Shown: positions 10,613 to 19,037 of the stretch, piece by piece | Numbering within the stretch: position 1 is the stretch's first letter | Layout of the letters: each line of letters opens with the position of its first letter | Assembly: GCA_003222195.1 (NCBI GenBank) | Contig: QHVB01000032.1 | Location: 62,001-126,000, forward strand | Origin: Gemmatimonadota bacterium | GTDB taxonomy: Bacteria; Gemmatimonadota; Gemmatimonadetes; Gemmatimonadales; GWC2-71-9 | Direction: 5' to 3' | DNA length: 64,000 bases | Notes under the pieces: generated by a model | Seen by the model: the letters and a program-made list of their open reading frames with translations, nothing else | Database searches by the model: none | Told to the model about the DNA's origin: nothing | Made by a program: the position numbers and the translations under genes

Positions 10613-12064
10613 CTAAATAAACACCCAGTACACCAGTCCAATGATCCCGAGCAGCAGAACTGCCGCACTGCCGCCACAGCCCTTGCCCTTCTTGGGCTGC
10701 TGCTGCGCAACGGGCTGTTTGGCGCCTGCTTTCGGCTTGGCAGGCGCGGGTTTTCCCGCCGCTGGACTCGCCGCCGCTGGTCTCGCCGTCGCAGGTTTCG
10801 GCGCTGGTTTTGGGGCCGCCGGTTTCGCGGCTGGCGCGGGAGCGGGGGCCGGAGGGGCAGCTTTTGACTGCTGCGCTGACATTGTCAGCACCTCGATCAC
10901 TCGGGTGCTGCCTCCCTTTTTCACTGCCGCAGAGTCGTCGGTCGGCTCGAACACGGTAGAGACATCCCCGAACCGCACGGTCGCTCCCGGTGCGAGCGGC
11001 GCCTCACCCTTCACCTGGTCCCCGTCAATGAATGTGCCGTTCGTCGAATCGAGATCCACCAGCACCCAGACGCCTTCGCGCCGTTGCAGCTTCGCGTGCG
11101 TGGTGGACACGGATTCATCGGGGAAGACGAGGTCGTTGTAGTCAGCTCGTCCGATGTTGACGACGGGCGTTTTGACGATGAGCCGCTGCCCCTTCAGCGC
11201 GCCGGCACGGACGAGAAAATTCGCCAGGACAGCCCCGGACGGCCGAGCGGGCTGGGGGCCCTGCGGCACGCCGTGCACGGTCTCCCGGAGTCTATCGACC
11301 ACCGCAGGTGGCGAGCCCTTGGTTGGGGGAAGGGAGGATGCGGCCGAGGGCGCGCTAGCGACCGGCCCCGGGGAAGGGTTTGCCGACGGAGGCGGCGCCG
11401 GAGCCGTGTCGGCATAGAAGCGAAATTTCTCTTCGCCGATCGTGATCACGTCGGCCCGGGCGAGCAGGCGCTGTCCCTCGACCCGAACGTCGTTCACCGA
11501 TGTGCCGTTCGTGCTGGAATCGACGAGCAGATAGCCCTTGGGTGTCTGGACGATTTCGGCGTGCCGGCGGGAAACGTCCTTTCCAGCAACGACGACATCG
11601 CAGGACGCGTCCCGTCCAAAGACGAGCGACGTGCCCGCAATCGCGTACTCTCTCCCGTCCGTCAGTGAAACGACGCGGCCACCGGTGTTGACGGTGGCCT
11701 TTCCCCCCTTGGCGTCCGCCTTCGCTTGTGCCATCGCCTGCGGCAGGCTCATCGCCTGGACGTACTGCGTGCTACCGCTGCGCCGCTCGTCGACGAAGGT
11801 CAGCTCTTGCCCCGCAACTTCCACCTTATCGCCGTGCAGGAGGGGCGTCGGTTCGGCGCCCAGGCGGACCCCGTTGATCAAGACCTCGGCTTCCGGGACT
11901 GCCTTGGTAATGACGACTTGGCCGTCAGGCAGGGACTTCAACTTCGCATGTCGCGGGAGGACACCGGGCGCGCTGAGGGGGATGGCGCTGCTCGGATCGG
12001 AGCCGAGCAGCACGTCACCCTGCGGAAGCGTGAACCTCCGCCCCCCCATCTCAAGCAACGCCAT
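10613..12064 (-). CDS. membrane-anchored protein with three FHA domains
   Basis: About 483 residues. FHA-like domains lie at about 10-90 (diverged, PRHAKLKS), 120-205 (LVFGRDASCDVVV, VSRRHAEIV, SSTNGTSVN) and 285-375 (NIGRADYNDLVFP, VSTTHAKLQ, DSTNGTFID). Domains 2 and 3 keep the R, SxxH and N-G residues that bind phosphothreonine; domain 1 is less complete. A long Ala/Pro/Lys linker (about 400-455) precedes a glycine-cysteine turn and one C-terminal hydrophobic helix, so the protein is tail-anchored with its FHA array in the cytoplasm. The ATG at 12064 has GGGAG at 9 bases; a longer frame overlaps the upstream gene and is rejected. Likely a phosphorylation-dependent scaffold served by the downstream phosphatase. 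Confidence 0.88.
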   Translation of the reverse strand: MALLEMGGRRFTLPQGDVLLGSDPSSAIPLSAPGVLPRHAKLKSLPDGQVVITKAVPEAEVLINGVRLGAEPTPLLHGDKVEVAGQELTFVDERRSGSTQYVQAMSLPQAMAQAKADAKGGKATVNTGGRVVSLTDGREYAIAGTSLVFGRDASCDVVVAGKDVSRRHAEIVQTPKGYLLVDSSTNGTSVNDVRVEGQRLLARADVITIGEEKFRFYADTAPAPPPSANPSPGPVASAPSAASSLPPTKGSPPAVVDRLRETVHGVPQGPQPARPSGAVLANFLVRAGALKGQRLIVKTPVVNIGRADYNDLVFPDESVSTTHAKLQRREGVWVLVDLDSTNGTFIDGDQVKGEAPLAPGATVRFGDVSTVFEPTDDSAAVKKGGSTRVIEVLTMSAQQSKAAPPAPAPAPAAKPAAPKPAPKPATARPAAASPAAGKPAPAKPKAGAKQPVAQQQPKKGKGCGGSAAVLLLGIIGLVYWVFI

Positions 12065-12138
12065 GCGCACGCACTCCCGTAGCTGTAGCCAGGCCGTGAA
12101 GTTACGCCCGGCCCTGTAACCGGGCAAGGAAGCAGCAG

Positions 12139-13221
12139 TTAGGTGATTCCGACGGCCTCTTCGCGTCCGATCAGGCCGCGGCGCAGCCAGTACCAGAAGA
12201 TCAACGAGCCGACGATGACCGTCGCGTAGCTGTTGATGAACCGCCAGATCAAGGTGTAGCTCGGCGTCAACTCGCGCGGAACGTACACAGACATGACAAC
12301 CGCGGAGGTGAGCTCCGCCAGTCCCGAGGCGCCCGGCGTCGGAGCGAAGTACAGGAGGAACGACACGAGCGTTTGGAGCAAGAGGATATCGGTAAAATCG
12401 GGCGTCTTCCCCAGAATCCGCAGGCTCACGTATCCGGCCAACAGCTTGTTGGCGTGCGAGGGGGCGGAGACAACGATCGCGAGCAACAGCGTCAGCAGGC
12501 CACGCGGTGAGCCGAATGCCACCATGCAATCATGGGCGCGATCCACGCCGGCCAAGAGCTTCTCCATCCGCTCGGCGGCCCGCGGGCTGCGGCGCGCGAT
12601 GCGCCCCGCGAGACGCTGAATGAGGCGTTTGACCAGGCCGGGGAAAACGACCGCCGTCAGCATCAGCAGACCGATGATGCCGAAAATCGTCAGACTGGTC
12701 TTGAAGAGATCGTAGAGGGTGATGCCGAGCACGAGGCCGTGCTGGGCGAGCGATTTTCCCGCCCCAAACCAGACGGCGAGGGGTCCGGCAATCGCAAAGA
12801 ACCCGACGGTCGCCATGAACGTGACGAAGATCGAGCTGAGCGCAACCGGAACCGGCACGCCCGCCCGTTTCATGACCCACGTGGACATCGGGGCCGACCC
12901 GGACTGAAAGGGCGTGAGGTACGACCCCCAGGCGCCGAAGCCCCCGGCAAGAATCATGTCCCGCAGCCTGACGCCGGGATGGACGTAGCGGGTGCAAATC
13001 CACAGCCGGAATCCGCCTCCCACCCAGTCCATGGACGCGAGGACGAGCCCAACCGGGACCCAGCGCCAGTCCAGCTGCCCAAACGGCGCGAGGAAGACGG
13101 CGGCGCGGTCGCCTTTGAAGATCAGGTAATAGCCAACGAGGAGTGCGACTCCGCCGAGGGAGATGGCAGCGAACAGCTCTAGGCCACGACGAAGCAGCCG
13201 CGGGGTCAGGGCGAGGGCCAT
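12139..13221 (-). CDS. UPF0104 / lysylphosphatidylglycerol synthase TM-region family membrane protein
   Basis: 360 residues with about 8 transmembrane segments. The GGFGAWGSYLTPFQSGSAP stretch (about 93-111) and the late LLLQTLVSFLLYFAPTPGASGLAE segment are typical of the UPF0104/YbhN (flippase-like) family, whose MprF members move lysyl-phosphatidylglycerol across the inner membrane. No synthetase domain is attached, so this is a stand-alone membrane domain with unknown lipid or substrate. It ends 74 bases upstream of the FHA gene on the same strand and diverges from the uvrA paralogue. Confidence 0.85.
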   Translation of the reverse strand: MALALTPRLLRRGLELFAAISLGGVALLVGYYLIFKGDRAAVFLAPFGQLDWRWVPVGLVLASMDWVGGGFRLWICTRYVHPGVRLRDMILAGGFGAWGSYLTPFQSGSAPMSTWVMKRAGVPVPVALSSIFVTFMATVGFFAIAGPLAVWFGAGKSLAQHGLVLGITLYDLFKTSLTIFGIIGLLMLTAVVFPGLVKRLIQRLAGRIARRSPRAAERMEKLLAGVDRAHDCMVAFGSPRGLLTLLLAIVVSAPSHANKLLAGYVSLRILGKTPDFTDILLLQTLVSFLLYFAPTPGASGLAELTSAVVMSVYVPRELTPSYTLIWRFINSYATVIVGSLIFWYWLRRGLIGREEAVGIT

Positions 13222-13252
13222 CTAGGGGGCAAAGCTGTTATTTTTGTGGGTT

Positions 13253-16045
13253 ATGCGCCATCCCCCCGAGCGAGTCATTCTCCGCAACGTACGCCAGCAT
13301 AATCTGAAGGGCATCACCGTCGAGTTCCCACGCCGGGCGCTGTCGGTCGTGACGGGCCCGTCGGGCTCGGGGAAAAGCTCACTCGCCTTCGATACGCTGT
13401 ACGCCGAAGGACAGCGGCGCTACATCGAGTCGCTGTCGACCTATGCCAAGCAATTCCTCGAGCGGATGCCGAAGCCGCTCGTCGATGCGATGGAGGGTCT
13501 CTCGCCCGCCGTCGCGATCGAGCAGAAGAACCCCACGACCTCGAGCCGTTCGACCGTCGGTACGGCGACCGAAATCGCCGACTTTCTGCGCCTGCTGTGG
13601 GCCCGGGCGGGGACACAGGCGTGCCTGCACTGCGGCAAGGACGTGAAACGGGATACGGTGCAGGAGGTGGTGGATGCCGTCCGTGAAGCGTGGGGCGTGC
13701 CGAGTGCGGCGTATCCAGTTGTAGTGTCGTTCCCGCTGCCAGCCTCGGCTCACCGTCCCGACGTAGAAATCGCCGCACAGTTGCGCGCCGCCGGATTCGT
13801 TCGCGCCCAAGTCGATGGCGATACAGTTCGCCTGGATGAAGTGGGCGCCGAAGAACGGGTCCGGGCCGGCAAAGACGTCCTCGTGCTCGTTGATCGTGTC
13901 GCGTTGACGGAGGAGAATCGCGGCCGGCTGGCGGATGCGGTCGCCACAGCCTTCAGTGAAGGAGAAGGAATTGCAGTTGCGCTGAATAACGGTGATCGCA
14001 GGCGGTTTTCCGAGCACCCCGCCTGCTCGGCCTGCGGTTGTGCCGCGCCGGTGCTCACGCCGACGCTCTTTTCCTTTAATAACCCGCGCGGCGCATGCCC
14101 CGCGTGTAACGGCTTCGGTGCGGTCCTGGAGTATGACGAGTCCCTCATCCTCCCCGATCCGAGGCGCTCTCTTGTGCAGGGCGCCGTCGATCCGTGGACC
14201 AAGCCACGCTACGAGGGGAGGCGGCGCCTGCTGCGGGAGACGGCGCGGGCCCGTGGCATCGATCTCGATGCACCGTGGCAGGATATCCCGGCGCGCGAGC
14301 GGCACTTCCTGCTCCACAACAAAGTCGGCCGCTATCTCGGCATCTTTCCATTCCTCGAGCGGCTCGAGGAGAAGCGTTACAAGCAGTACATCCGCGTCTT
14401 TCTGCGGCAGTACCAGCTCGCCAAGACTTGTCCGGGGTGCGGCGGCGCGCGACTGAAGCCCGAAGCGCTCGCGGTGCGTGTCGCGGGCAAGACGATCGCC
14501 CAAGTCGCCGCGCTCACCGCCGCCGATCTCACCGAGTGGCTGGAGCATCTTGAGCTACCCACGTTTCAGCAGACCGTCGCCAATCACGTGCTCGAGGAGT
14601 TGCGCGCGCGAGTGAGCTTCGTGAACGACGTCGGCCTAGGGTATCTCACGCTCGACCGTCAGACGCGCACGCTGTCGGGCGGCGAAGCCCAGCGCATCGC
14701 GCTGTCAAACGCCCTGGGCTCGCATCTCGTCGATACGCTGTACGTCCTCGACGAGCCGTCGATCGGGCTGCATCCCGCGGACATGGATCGCCTGCTCGGA
14801 TTGCTGCGGCGGCTCGCCGACGCGGGCAATACCGTCGTCGTGGTCGAGCATGATCCCGCCGCGATGGCTGCGGCGAGCTGGATGGTCGAGCTCGGCCCCG
14901 CCAGCGGCGACGCCGGTGGACAGCTCGTCTATCAGGGACCGGCGGCCGCGGTCCGCGAGGCCGGCACATTGACCGGCCAGTATCTCTCGGGCGAGAAACG
15001 GATCGGCGTGCCGTCGGCGCGCCGGCCAGCAGTCCGGTGGCTGGACATCAAGGGCGCCCGGCTCCACAACCTCAAGGGCGTCGACGTGCGTATCCCAGTG
15101 GGCACGCTGACGGCGGTGACGGGAGTCTCCGGCTCTGGCAAATCGACGCTGGTGCATGACGTGTTGTACCGCCAGCTCGAGAGCCGCCTGCGGGGCGAGC
15201 ACAGCGCCAAGCAGCACCTCGGCGAGCCGGTCGGCGAGGTGACGTCCCTGAAGGGATGGGAGCACCTCGAGGACGTCGTGCTCATCGATCAGGCCCCGAT
15301 TGGGCGCACGCCGCGCTCTAATCCGGTGACGTACGTGAAGGCCTTCGACGAATTACGCGCGCTGTTCGCGAATGAAGCGCTGGCGCGAGCGCGCGGTTAC
15401 GAGCCCAGCACGTTTTCCTTCAACGTTGCGGGCGGCCGCTGCGAAGCGTGCGAAGGCGCCGGGCACGTGCTGATCGAGATGGTGTTCCTCGCCAACGTGT
15501 TCGTGCCGTGCGAGGTGTGCGGCGGCTCGCGCTTCAAACGCGAGGTGCTCGACGTGAAGCTCCAGGGCGCCAGCATTGCGCGGGCGCTGGAGTGGACCGT
15601 CGACGAGGCGATCAGGCGCCTGCATCGCCACGCGCGGCTCGCGCGCTGTCTCTGGTATCTGCAGCAGGTTGGTCTCGGATACCTGCGGCTCGGCCAGCCG
15701 GCCACCACGCTGTCCGGTGGCGAGGCGCAACGGTTGAAAATCGCGCGGGAGTTAGCGCGAGCAAAGGGCGGGAGAAGGCTGTACATCCTCGACGAACCGA
15801 CGACCGGCCTGCATCTCGACGACGTGCGCGTGTTGTGCCGAGTGCTCGATCGGTTGGTGGATGCGGGACACACTGTGCTGGTGATCGAGCACCATCTCGA
15901 CGTCATCAAGCGCGCCGATTGGGTGATTGATTTGGGCCCAGGGGCTGGGGATCAGGGGGGCCGCATTGTTGCCGCGGGTACGCCCGAGGATGTCGCGCAG
16001 ATCGCCGACTCGGTCACGGGAAGATATTTGCGGGATCTGGCATGA
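13253..16045 (+). CDS. uvrA: excinuclease ABC subunit A (UvrA), probably a diverged paralogue
   Basis: About 930 residues, normal for UvrA. Two ABC cassettes are complete: Walker A GPSGSGKSS (about 31) and GVSGSGKST (about 624), signatures TLSGGEAQR (about 474 and 820), Walker B VLDEPSIGLH and ILDEPTTGLH. The zinc modules CSAC...CPAC, CPGC and CEAC...CEVC are intact, and a UvrB-binding-like region (AAGFVRAQVDGDTVRLDE) is present. It scans DNA for damage and loads UvrB. Some motifs differ from the most usual forms, for example QKNPTTSSRSTVGT and the IGRTPRSNPVTYVKAFDELR region, so a second, canonical UvrA may exist elsewhere. The ATG at 13253 is preferred over an in-frame TTG nine bases upstream. 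It overlaps the next gene by 4 bases (ATGA). Confidence 0.92.
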   Translation: MRHPPERVILRNVRQHNLKGITVEFPRRALSVVTGPSGSGKSSLAFDTLYAEGQRRYIESLSTYAKQFLERMPKPLVDAMEGLSPAVAIEQKNPTTSSRSTVGTATEIADFLRLLWARAGTQACLHCGKDVKRDTVQEVVDAVREAWGVPSAAYPVVVSFPLPASAHRPDVEIAAQLRAAGFVRAQVDGDTVRLDEVGAEERVRAGKDVLVLVDRVALTEENRGRLADAVATAFSEGEGIAVALNNGDRRRFSEHPACSACGCAAPVLTPTLFSFNNPRGACPACNGFGAVLEYDESLILPDPRRSLVQGAVDPWTKPRYEGRRRLLRETARARGIDLDAPWQDIPARERHFLLHNKVGRYLGIFPFLERLEEKRYKQYIRVFLRQYQLAKTCPGCGGARLKPEALAVRVAGKTIAQVAALTAADLTEWLEHLELPTFQQTVANHVLEELRARVSFVNDVGLGYLTLDRQTRTLSGGEAQRIALSNALGSHLVDTLYVLDEPSIGLHPADMDRLLGLLRRLADAGNTVVVVEHDPAAMAAASWMVELGPASGDAGGQLVYQGPAAAVREAGTLTGQYLSGEKRIGVPSARRPAVRWLDIKGARLHNLKGVDVRIPVGTLTAVTGVSGSGKSTLVHDVLYRQLESRLRGEHSAKQHLGEPVGEVTSLKGWEHLEDVVLIDQAPIGRTPRSNPVTYVKAFDELRALFANEALARARGYEPSTFSFNVAGGRCEACEGAGHVLIEMVFLANVFVPCEVCGGSRFKREVLDVKLQGASIARALEWTVDEAIRRLHRHARLARCLWYLQQVGLGYLRLGQPATTLSGGEAQRLKIARELARAKGGRRLYILDEPTTGLHLDDVRVLCRVLDRLVDAGHTVLVIEHHLDVIKRADWVIDLGPGAGDQGGRIVAAGTPEDVAQIADSVTGRYLRDLA

Positions 16046-16914
16046 CGCAGCGGCGCGCCGATCTGTTGTTGATCACCGCAGCTGCCGTCTGGGGCGTGAG
16101 CTTCGTTGTTGTCAAAGAAGCGCTCGCGTCCGCGTCTCCCCTGCTCTTTCTCGGGGTCCGCTTCTCGATCGCGACGATCGTGCTCGCCCCGTTTGTGAAC
16201 CTGCGCGGCGGTTTTTCACGCGCCGAACTCCGCGCGGGCGCGGTCCTGACGGCGCTGCTGGCATCGGGCTTCGCGACGCAGGCCTATGGGCTCCAGTACA
16301 CGACGCCGGCGCGCTCGGCGTTCATCGTCGCGATGTCGTCGGTGCTGGCGCCGTTCATCGCGCTCGTTCTGCTCAAACATCGGACGGGGTTGATGGTGGT
16401 ACTCGCGCTCGTCATTGCGGGTGCGGGAATCTATTTCCTCACAGCTCCCGACGAGGGCGGGTTGAACCGTGGCGATCTGTGGACACTTGTGACGTCCGTG
16501 GTGTTCGGCGGTCACATCGTCGCAGTCTCGGAGTTCTCGAAGCGTTTCGACGCGCGGCGGCTCGTCTGGCTGCAGCTCCCCGGGACGGCAATTGCGACGC
16601 TCATCGCCGCGCTGCTCCTGGAGCATCTGCGGTTCGACTGGTCGCTCAGCCTCGGCGCCGCGCTGCTGTTCCTCGCCGTGATGTCCACGGCGGTCGCGCT
16701 CGTGTGGCAAATGCGTGCCCAGCGCGAGATGTCCTCCGCGCGGGCATCGTTGATCTTCTGCTTCGAGCCGGTGTTCGCGGCGCTGACGTCGTGGCTGTTT
16801 TGGGGGGAGAGGTTCTCAGCCGCGCAGGGAATGGGCGCCGGCTTGATTCTCGTGGGGATGGTGCTCGCAGTCATCGGGGAGGCGCGCGCCGAGGCGTCTG
16901 TCGTCGCGTTGTAG
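16042..16914 (+). CDS. EamA-family (DMT superfamily) transporter
   Basis: 290 residues with about ten hydrophobic helices arranged as two EamA repeats: the first begins LLLITAAAVWGVSFVVVKEAL, the second SVVFGGHIVAVSEFSKR. The family exports amino acids, nucleosides or other metabolites across the inner membrane; the substrate cannot be told from sequence. The start overlaps the uvrA stop as ATGA, indicating translational coupling. The stop codon lies inside the first copy of the 16-bp palindrome found upstream of signalling genes. Confidence 0.88.
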   Translation: MTQRRADLLLITAAAVWGVSFVVVKEALASASPLLFLGVRFSIATIVLAPFVNLRGGFSRAELRAGAVLTALLASGFATQAYGLQYTTPARSAFIVAMSSVLAPFIALVLLKHRTGLMVVLALVIAGAGIYFLTAPDEGGLNRGDLWTLVTSVVFGGHIVAVSEFSKRFDARRLVWLQLPGTAIATLIAALLLEHLRFDWSLSLGAALLFLAVMSTAVALVWQMRAQREMSSARASLIFCFEPVFAALTSWLFWGERFSAAQGMGAGLILVGMVLAVIGEARAEASVVAL

Positions 16915-16926
16915 GGCAAGCCCTAC
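16911..16926. promoter_or_regulatory. palindromic operator-like site, copy 1
   Basis: GTAGGGCAAGCCCTAC is a perfect inverted repeat with 7-base arms around AA. It lies 61 bases before the hybrid kinase start at 16988. The two-base centre makes it a poor RNA hairpin, so a protein-binding site is more likely. Copies 2 and 3 are at 18922-18937 and 41136-41151. Confidence 0.55.
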
Positions 16927-16987
16927 GCGTGTCACAAGCATCACCGACGTGCATCGAGACAGGCAGTTGTTTAGTGTAGGACCCCCG

Positions 16988-18910
16988 ATGAATAGCCCGC
17001 TGCGAGTTCTGCAGGTCGAAGACTCCGAAGCCGACGCGGAGCTGCTGGCGCGCGAGCTGAAGCGCGCCGGCTTTGACGTCACCTGGGAGCGCGTGCAGTC
17101 CGGGGCGGGCCTCGAGACAGCGCTCGATCGCGGCCGCTGGGACATCATCGTCGGCGACAACAGCATGCCGGGATTCAGCGGGAGCGAAGCGCTCGCGCTG
17201 GTTCGAGCTCGCGGCCTGGACATTCCCTTCATCTTTGTGTCCGGCACGATGGGCGAGGATCTTGCCGCGCGCGCGCTCGAGGCGGGTGCCGGGGACGCGC
17301 TGCCCAAGGGCAATCTGCGGCGCCTGATCCCTGTCATTAAACGCGAGCTACGCGAGGCCGAGGAGCGACGCGCTCACCGTGACACCGAGGCCGCGCTGCG
17401 CGCGTCTGAGGCCAGCCATGCCACGCTGGTCGAAAAAGCCCCGCTGGGCATCTACCGGTCGACGCCGGCGGGCCGATTCGTTGCCGCCAACGACGCACTC
17501 GCTCGCATTCTCGGCTACGCGTCGCCCGCCGACGTGTTGACCCTCGACATGGCGCGCGACGTCTATGCCGATCCAGCTGAGAGACGGCGCCTGATCGAGC
17601 AGGATACCTATACCGACCGCGTGTACGACGAGCTGGAAGCCACGTGGAAAAAGAAAGACGGGACGCGCATTCTGGTGCAGCTGAGCGTCCGCGCCAGCCG
17701 CGACGCCCACGGACAAGTCGAGTACTACGAAGCGTTCGTGCGCGACATCACCGGTCAGCGTCAGCTGGAGGCGCAGCTCGCCCAGGCCCAGAAGATGGAG
17801 GCCATCGGCCGGCTTGCCGGTGGGGTGGCGCACGACTTCAACAATCTGCTCACGGTCATCCTGAGCTACAGCGAGCTGCTGCTCCAAGACATGCCATCGG
17901 ATGCACCGACGCGGGACGACATCGAGCAGATCCGCAAGGCCGCCAACGGCGCGAGTGAGCTCACACGGCAGCTGCTTGCGTTCAGCCGCCAACAGGTCTT
18001 GCAGCCGAAGGTCGTCGATCTCAATGCGGCTGTCAGCGGCATCGAACGGTTACTCGGCCGCGTCTTGCGGGAAGACATTCATCTCGAGTGCAGCCTCGCT
18101 CCGGATGCCGGGACGGTGAAAGTGGATCCTGGCCAGCTGGAGCAGGTGATCATGAACCTCGCGGTCAACGCGCGCGACGCCATGCCGAACGGCGGTCGCG
18201 TGACGATCGAGACGGCGAACGTCGACATCGACGAGACCTATGTGCAGGCGCATGCCTTGGCGGCGCCTGGCCGCTACGTGATGCTCGCGGTTACGGACAC
18301 AGGCATGGGCATGGACGCCGCAACGCAGGCCCGGATTTTCGAGCCGTTTTTCACGACGAAGGAAGTCGGGAAAGGCACCGGACTCGGTCTCGCCACCGTG
18401 CAGGGCATCGTCCAGCAGTCCGGCGGGTTTATCTGGGTCTACTCTGAGCCCAACCACGGCACATGCTTTAAGGTCTACTTGCCGCGCGTCGATGCGCCCC
18501 CGTCGAAGGCCGAAGCTGTGGCTGGGGACCTCCTGCGTGGGACGGAGACCGTGCTCGTGGTCGAAGACATGGCGGCGGTTCGAGCCGTGACATGCGAAAT
18601 GCTGCGACGATTTGGCTTCACGGTTCACGACGCGGCTGATGGGACGACGGCGCTCCAGCTCGCGCAGGCGCTCGCCCAGCCGATCGATCTGCTCCTCACA
18701 GACGTCGTGATGCCGGATGCCAACGGCCGTGATCTGGCGACCCAATTCCAGAAACTGCATCCGCGCCTGCGAGTGCTGTTTATGTCCGGGTACACGGACG
18801 ATGCCGTGGTGCGCCACGGCATCCTGGAGGAAGGCATCGCGTACCTGCAAAAGCCGTTCACGCCAAGATCGCTCGTCCGCAAGGTGCGCGAAGTCCTCGA
18901 CGCGCGGTGA
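16988..18910 (+). CDS. hybrid sensor histidine kinase (REC-PAS-HisKA-HATPase-REC)
   Basis: About 640 residues with no membrane segment. Order: receiver 1 (about 4-115, Asp in GDNSMPGF and Lys in LPKGNL), PAS (about 135-255), DHp helix pair with phospho-accepting His in [10 protein letters not shown] (about 281), HATPase (N box [11 protein letters not shown] boxes DTGMGMD and GKGTGLGLA) and receiver 2 (about 520-640, [12 protein letters not shown]). The N-terminal receiver suggests it takes phosphate or signals from another kinase. The ATG at 16988 has AGGA upstream; a GTG 39 bases earlier is less likely. The output partner is unknown. It ends 127 bases before the TonB receptor of the YfiR cluster. 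Confidence 0.93.
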   Translation: MNSPLRVLQVEDSEADAELLARELKRAGFDVTWERVQSGAGLETALDRGRWDIIVGDNSMPGFSGSEALALVRARGLDIPFIFVSGTMGEDLAARALEAGAGDALPKGNLRRLIPVIKRELREAEERRAHRDTEAALRASEASHATLVEKAPLGIYRSTPAGRFVAANDALARILGYASPADVLTLDMARDVYADPAERRRLIEQDTYTDRVYDELEATWKKKDGTRILVQLSVRASRDAHGQVEYYEAFVRDITGQRQLEAQLAQAQKMEAIGRLAGGVAHDFNNLLTVILSYSELLLQDMPSDAPTRDDIEQIRKAANGASELTRQLLAFSRQQVLQPKVVDLNAAVSGIERLLGRVLREDIHLECSLAPDAGTVKVDPGQLEQVIMNLAVNARDAMPNGGRVTIETANVDIDETYVQAHALAAPGRYVMLAVTDTGMGMDAATQARIFEPFFTTKEVGKGTGLGLATVQGIVQQSGGFIWVYSEPNHGTCFKVYLPRVDAPPSKAEAVAGDLLRGTETVLVVEDMAAVRAVTCEMLRRFGFTVHDAADGTTALQLAQALAQPIDLLLTDVVMPDANGRDLATQFQKLHPRLRVLFMSGYTDDAVVRHGILEEGIAYLQKPFTPRSLVRKVREVLDAR

Positions 18911-18921
18911 GGCCCTGGCCT

Positions 18922-18937
18922 GTAGGCAAAGTCCTAG
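18922..18937. promoter_or_regulatory. palindromic operator-like site, copy 2
   Basis: GTAGGCAAAGTCCTAG matches copies 1 and 3 at most positions, including GTAGG, the central AAG and CCTA. It lies 100 bases before the TonB receptor start at 19038. A weak -10 candidate TATTGT (18984-18989) would place the site near -66. Confidence 0.5.
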
Positions 18938-19037
18938 GCGGCGTCGGGACAAAGGCCGACAGGTCCTAAGGCCCGAGTTCGCCTATTGTGGGGGCACCTT
19001 ATCAAGTTCCGCCCCCGCCCACTAGGAAGGACAGTGC

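Noticed and set aside
9091-10620. 509-residue plus-strand ORF
   Set aside because: It crosses the HD gene in another frame and runs antisense to the PP2C gene.
16911-16926. Intrinsic terminator for the EamA gene
   Set aside because: A 7-base stem with a 2-base centre cannot form a normal loop, there is no T-run, and the same palindrome occurs in two other upstream regions.
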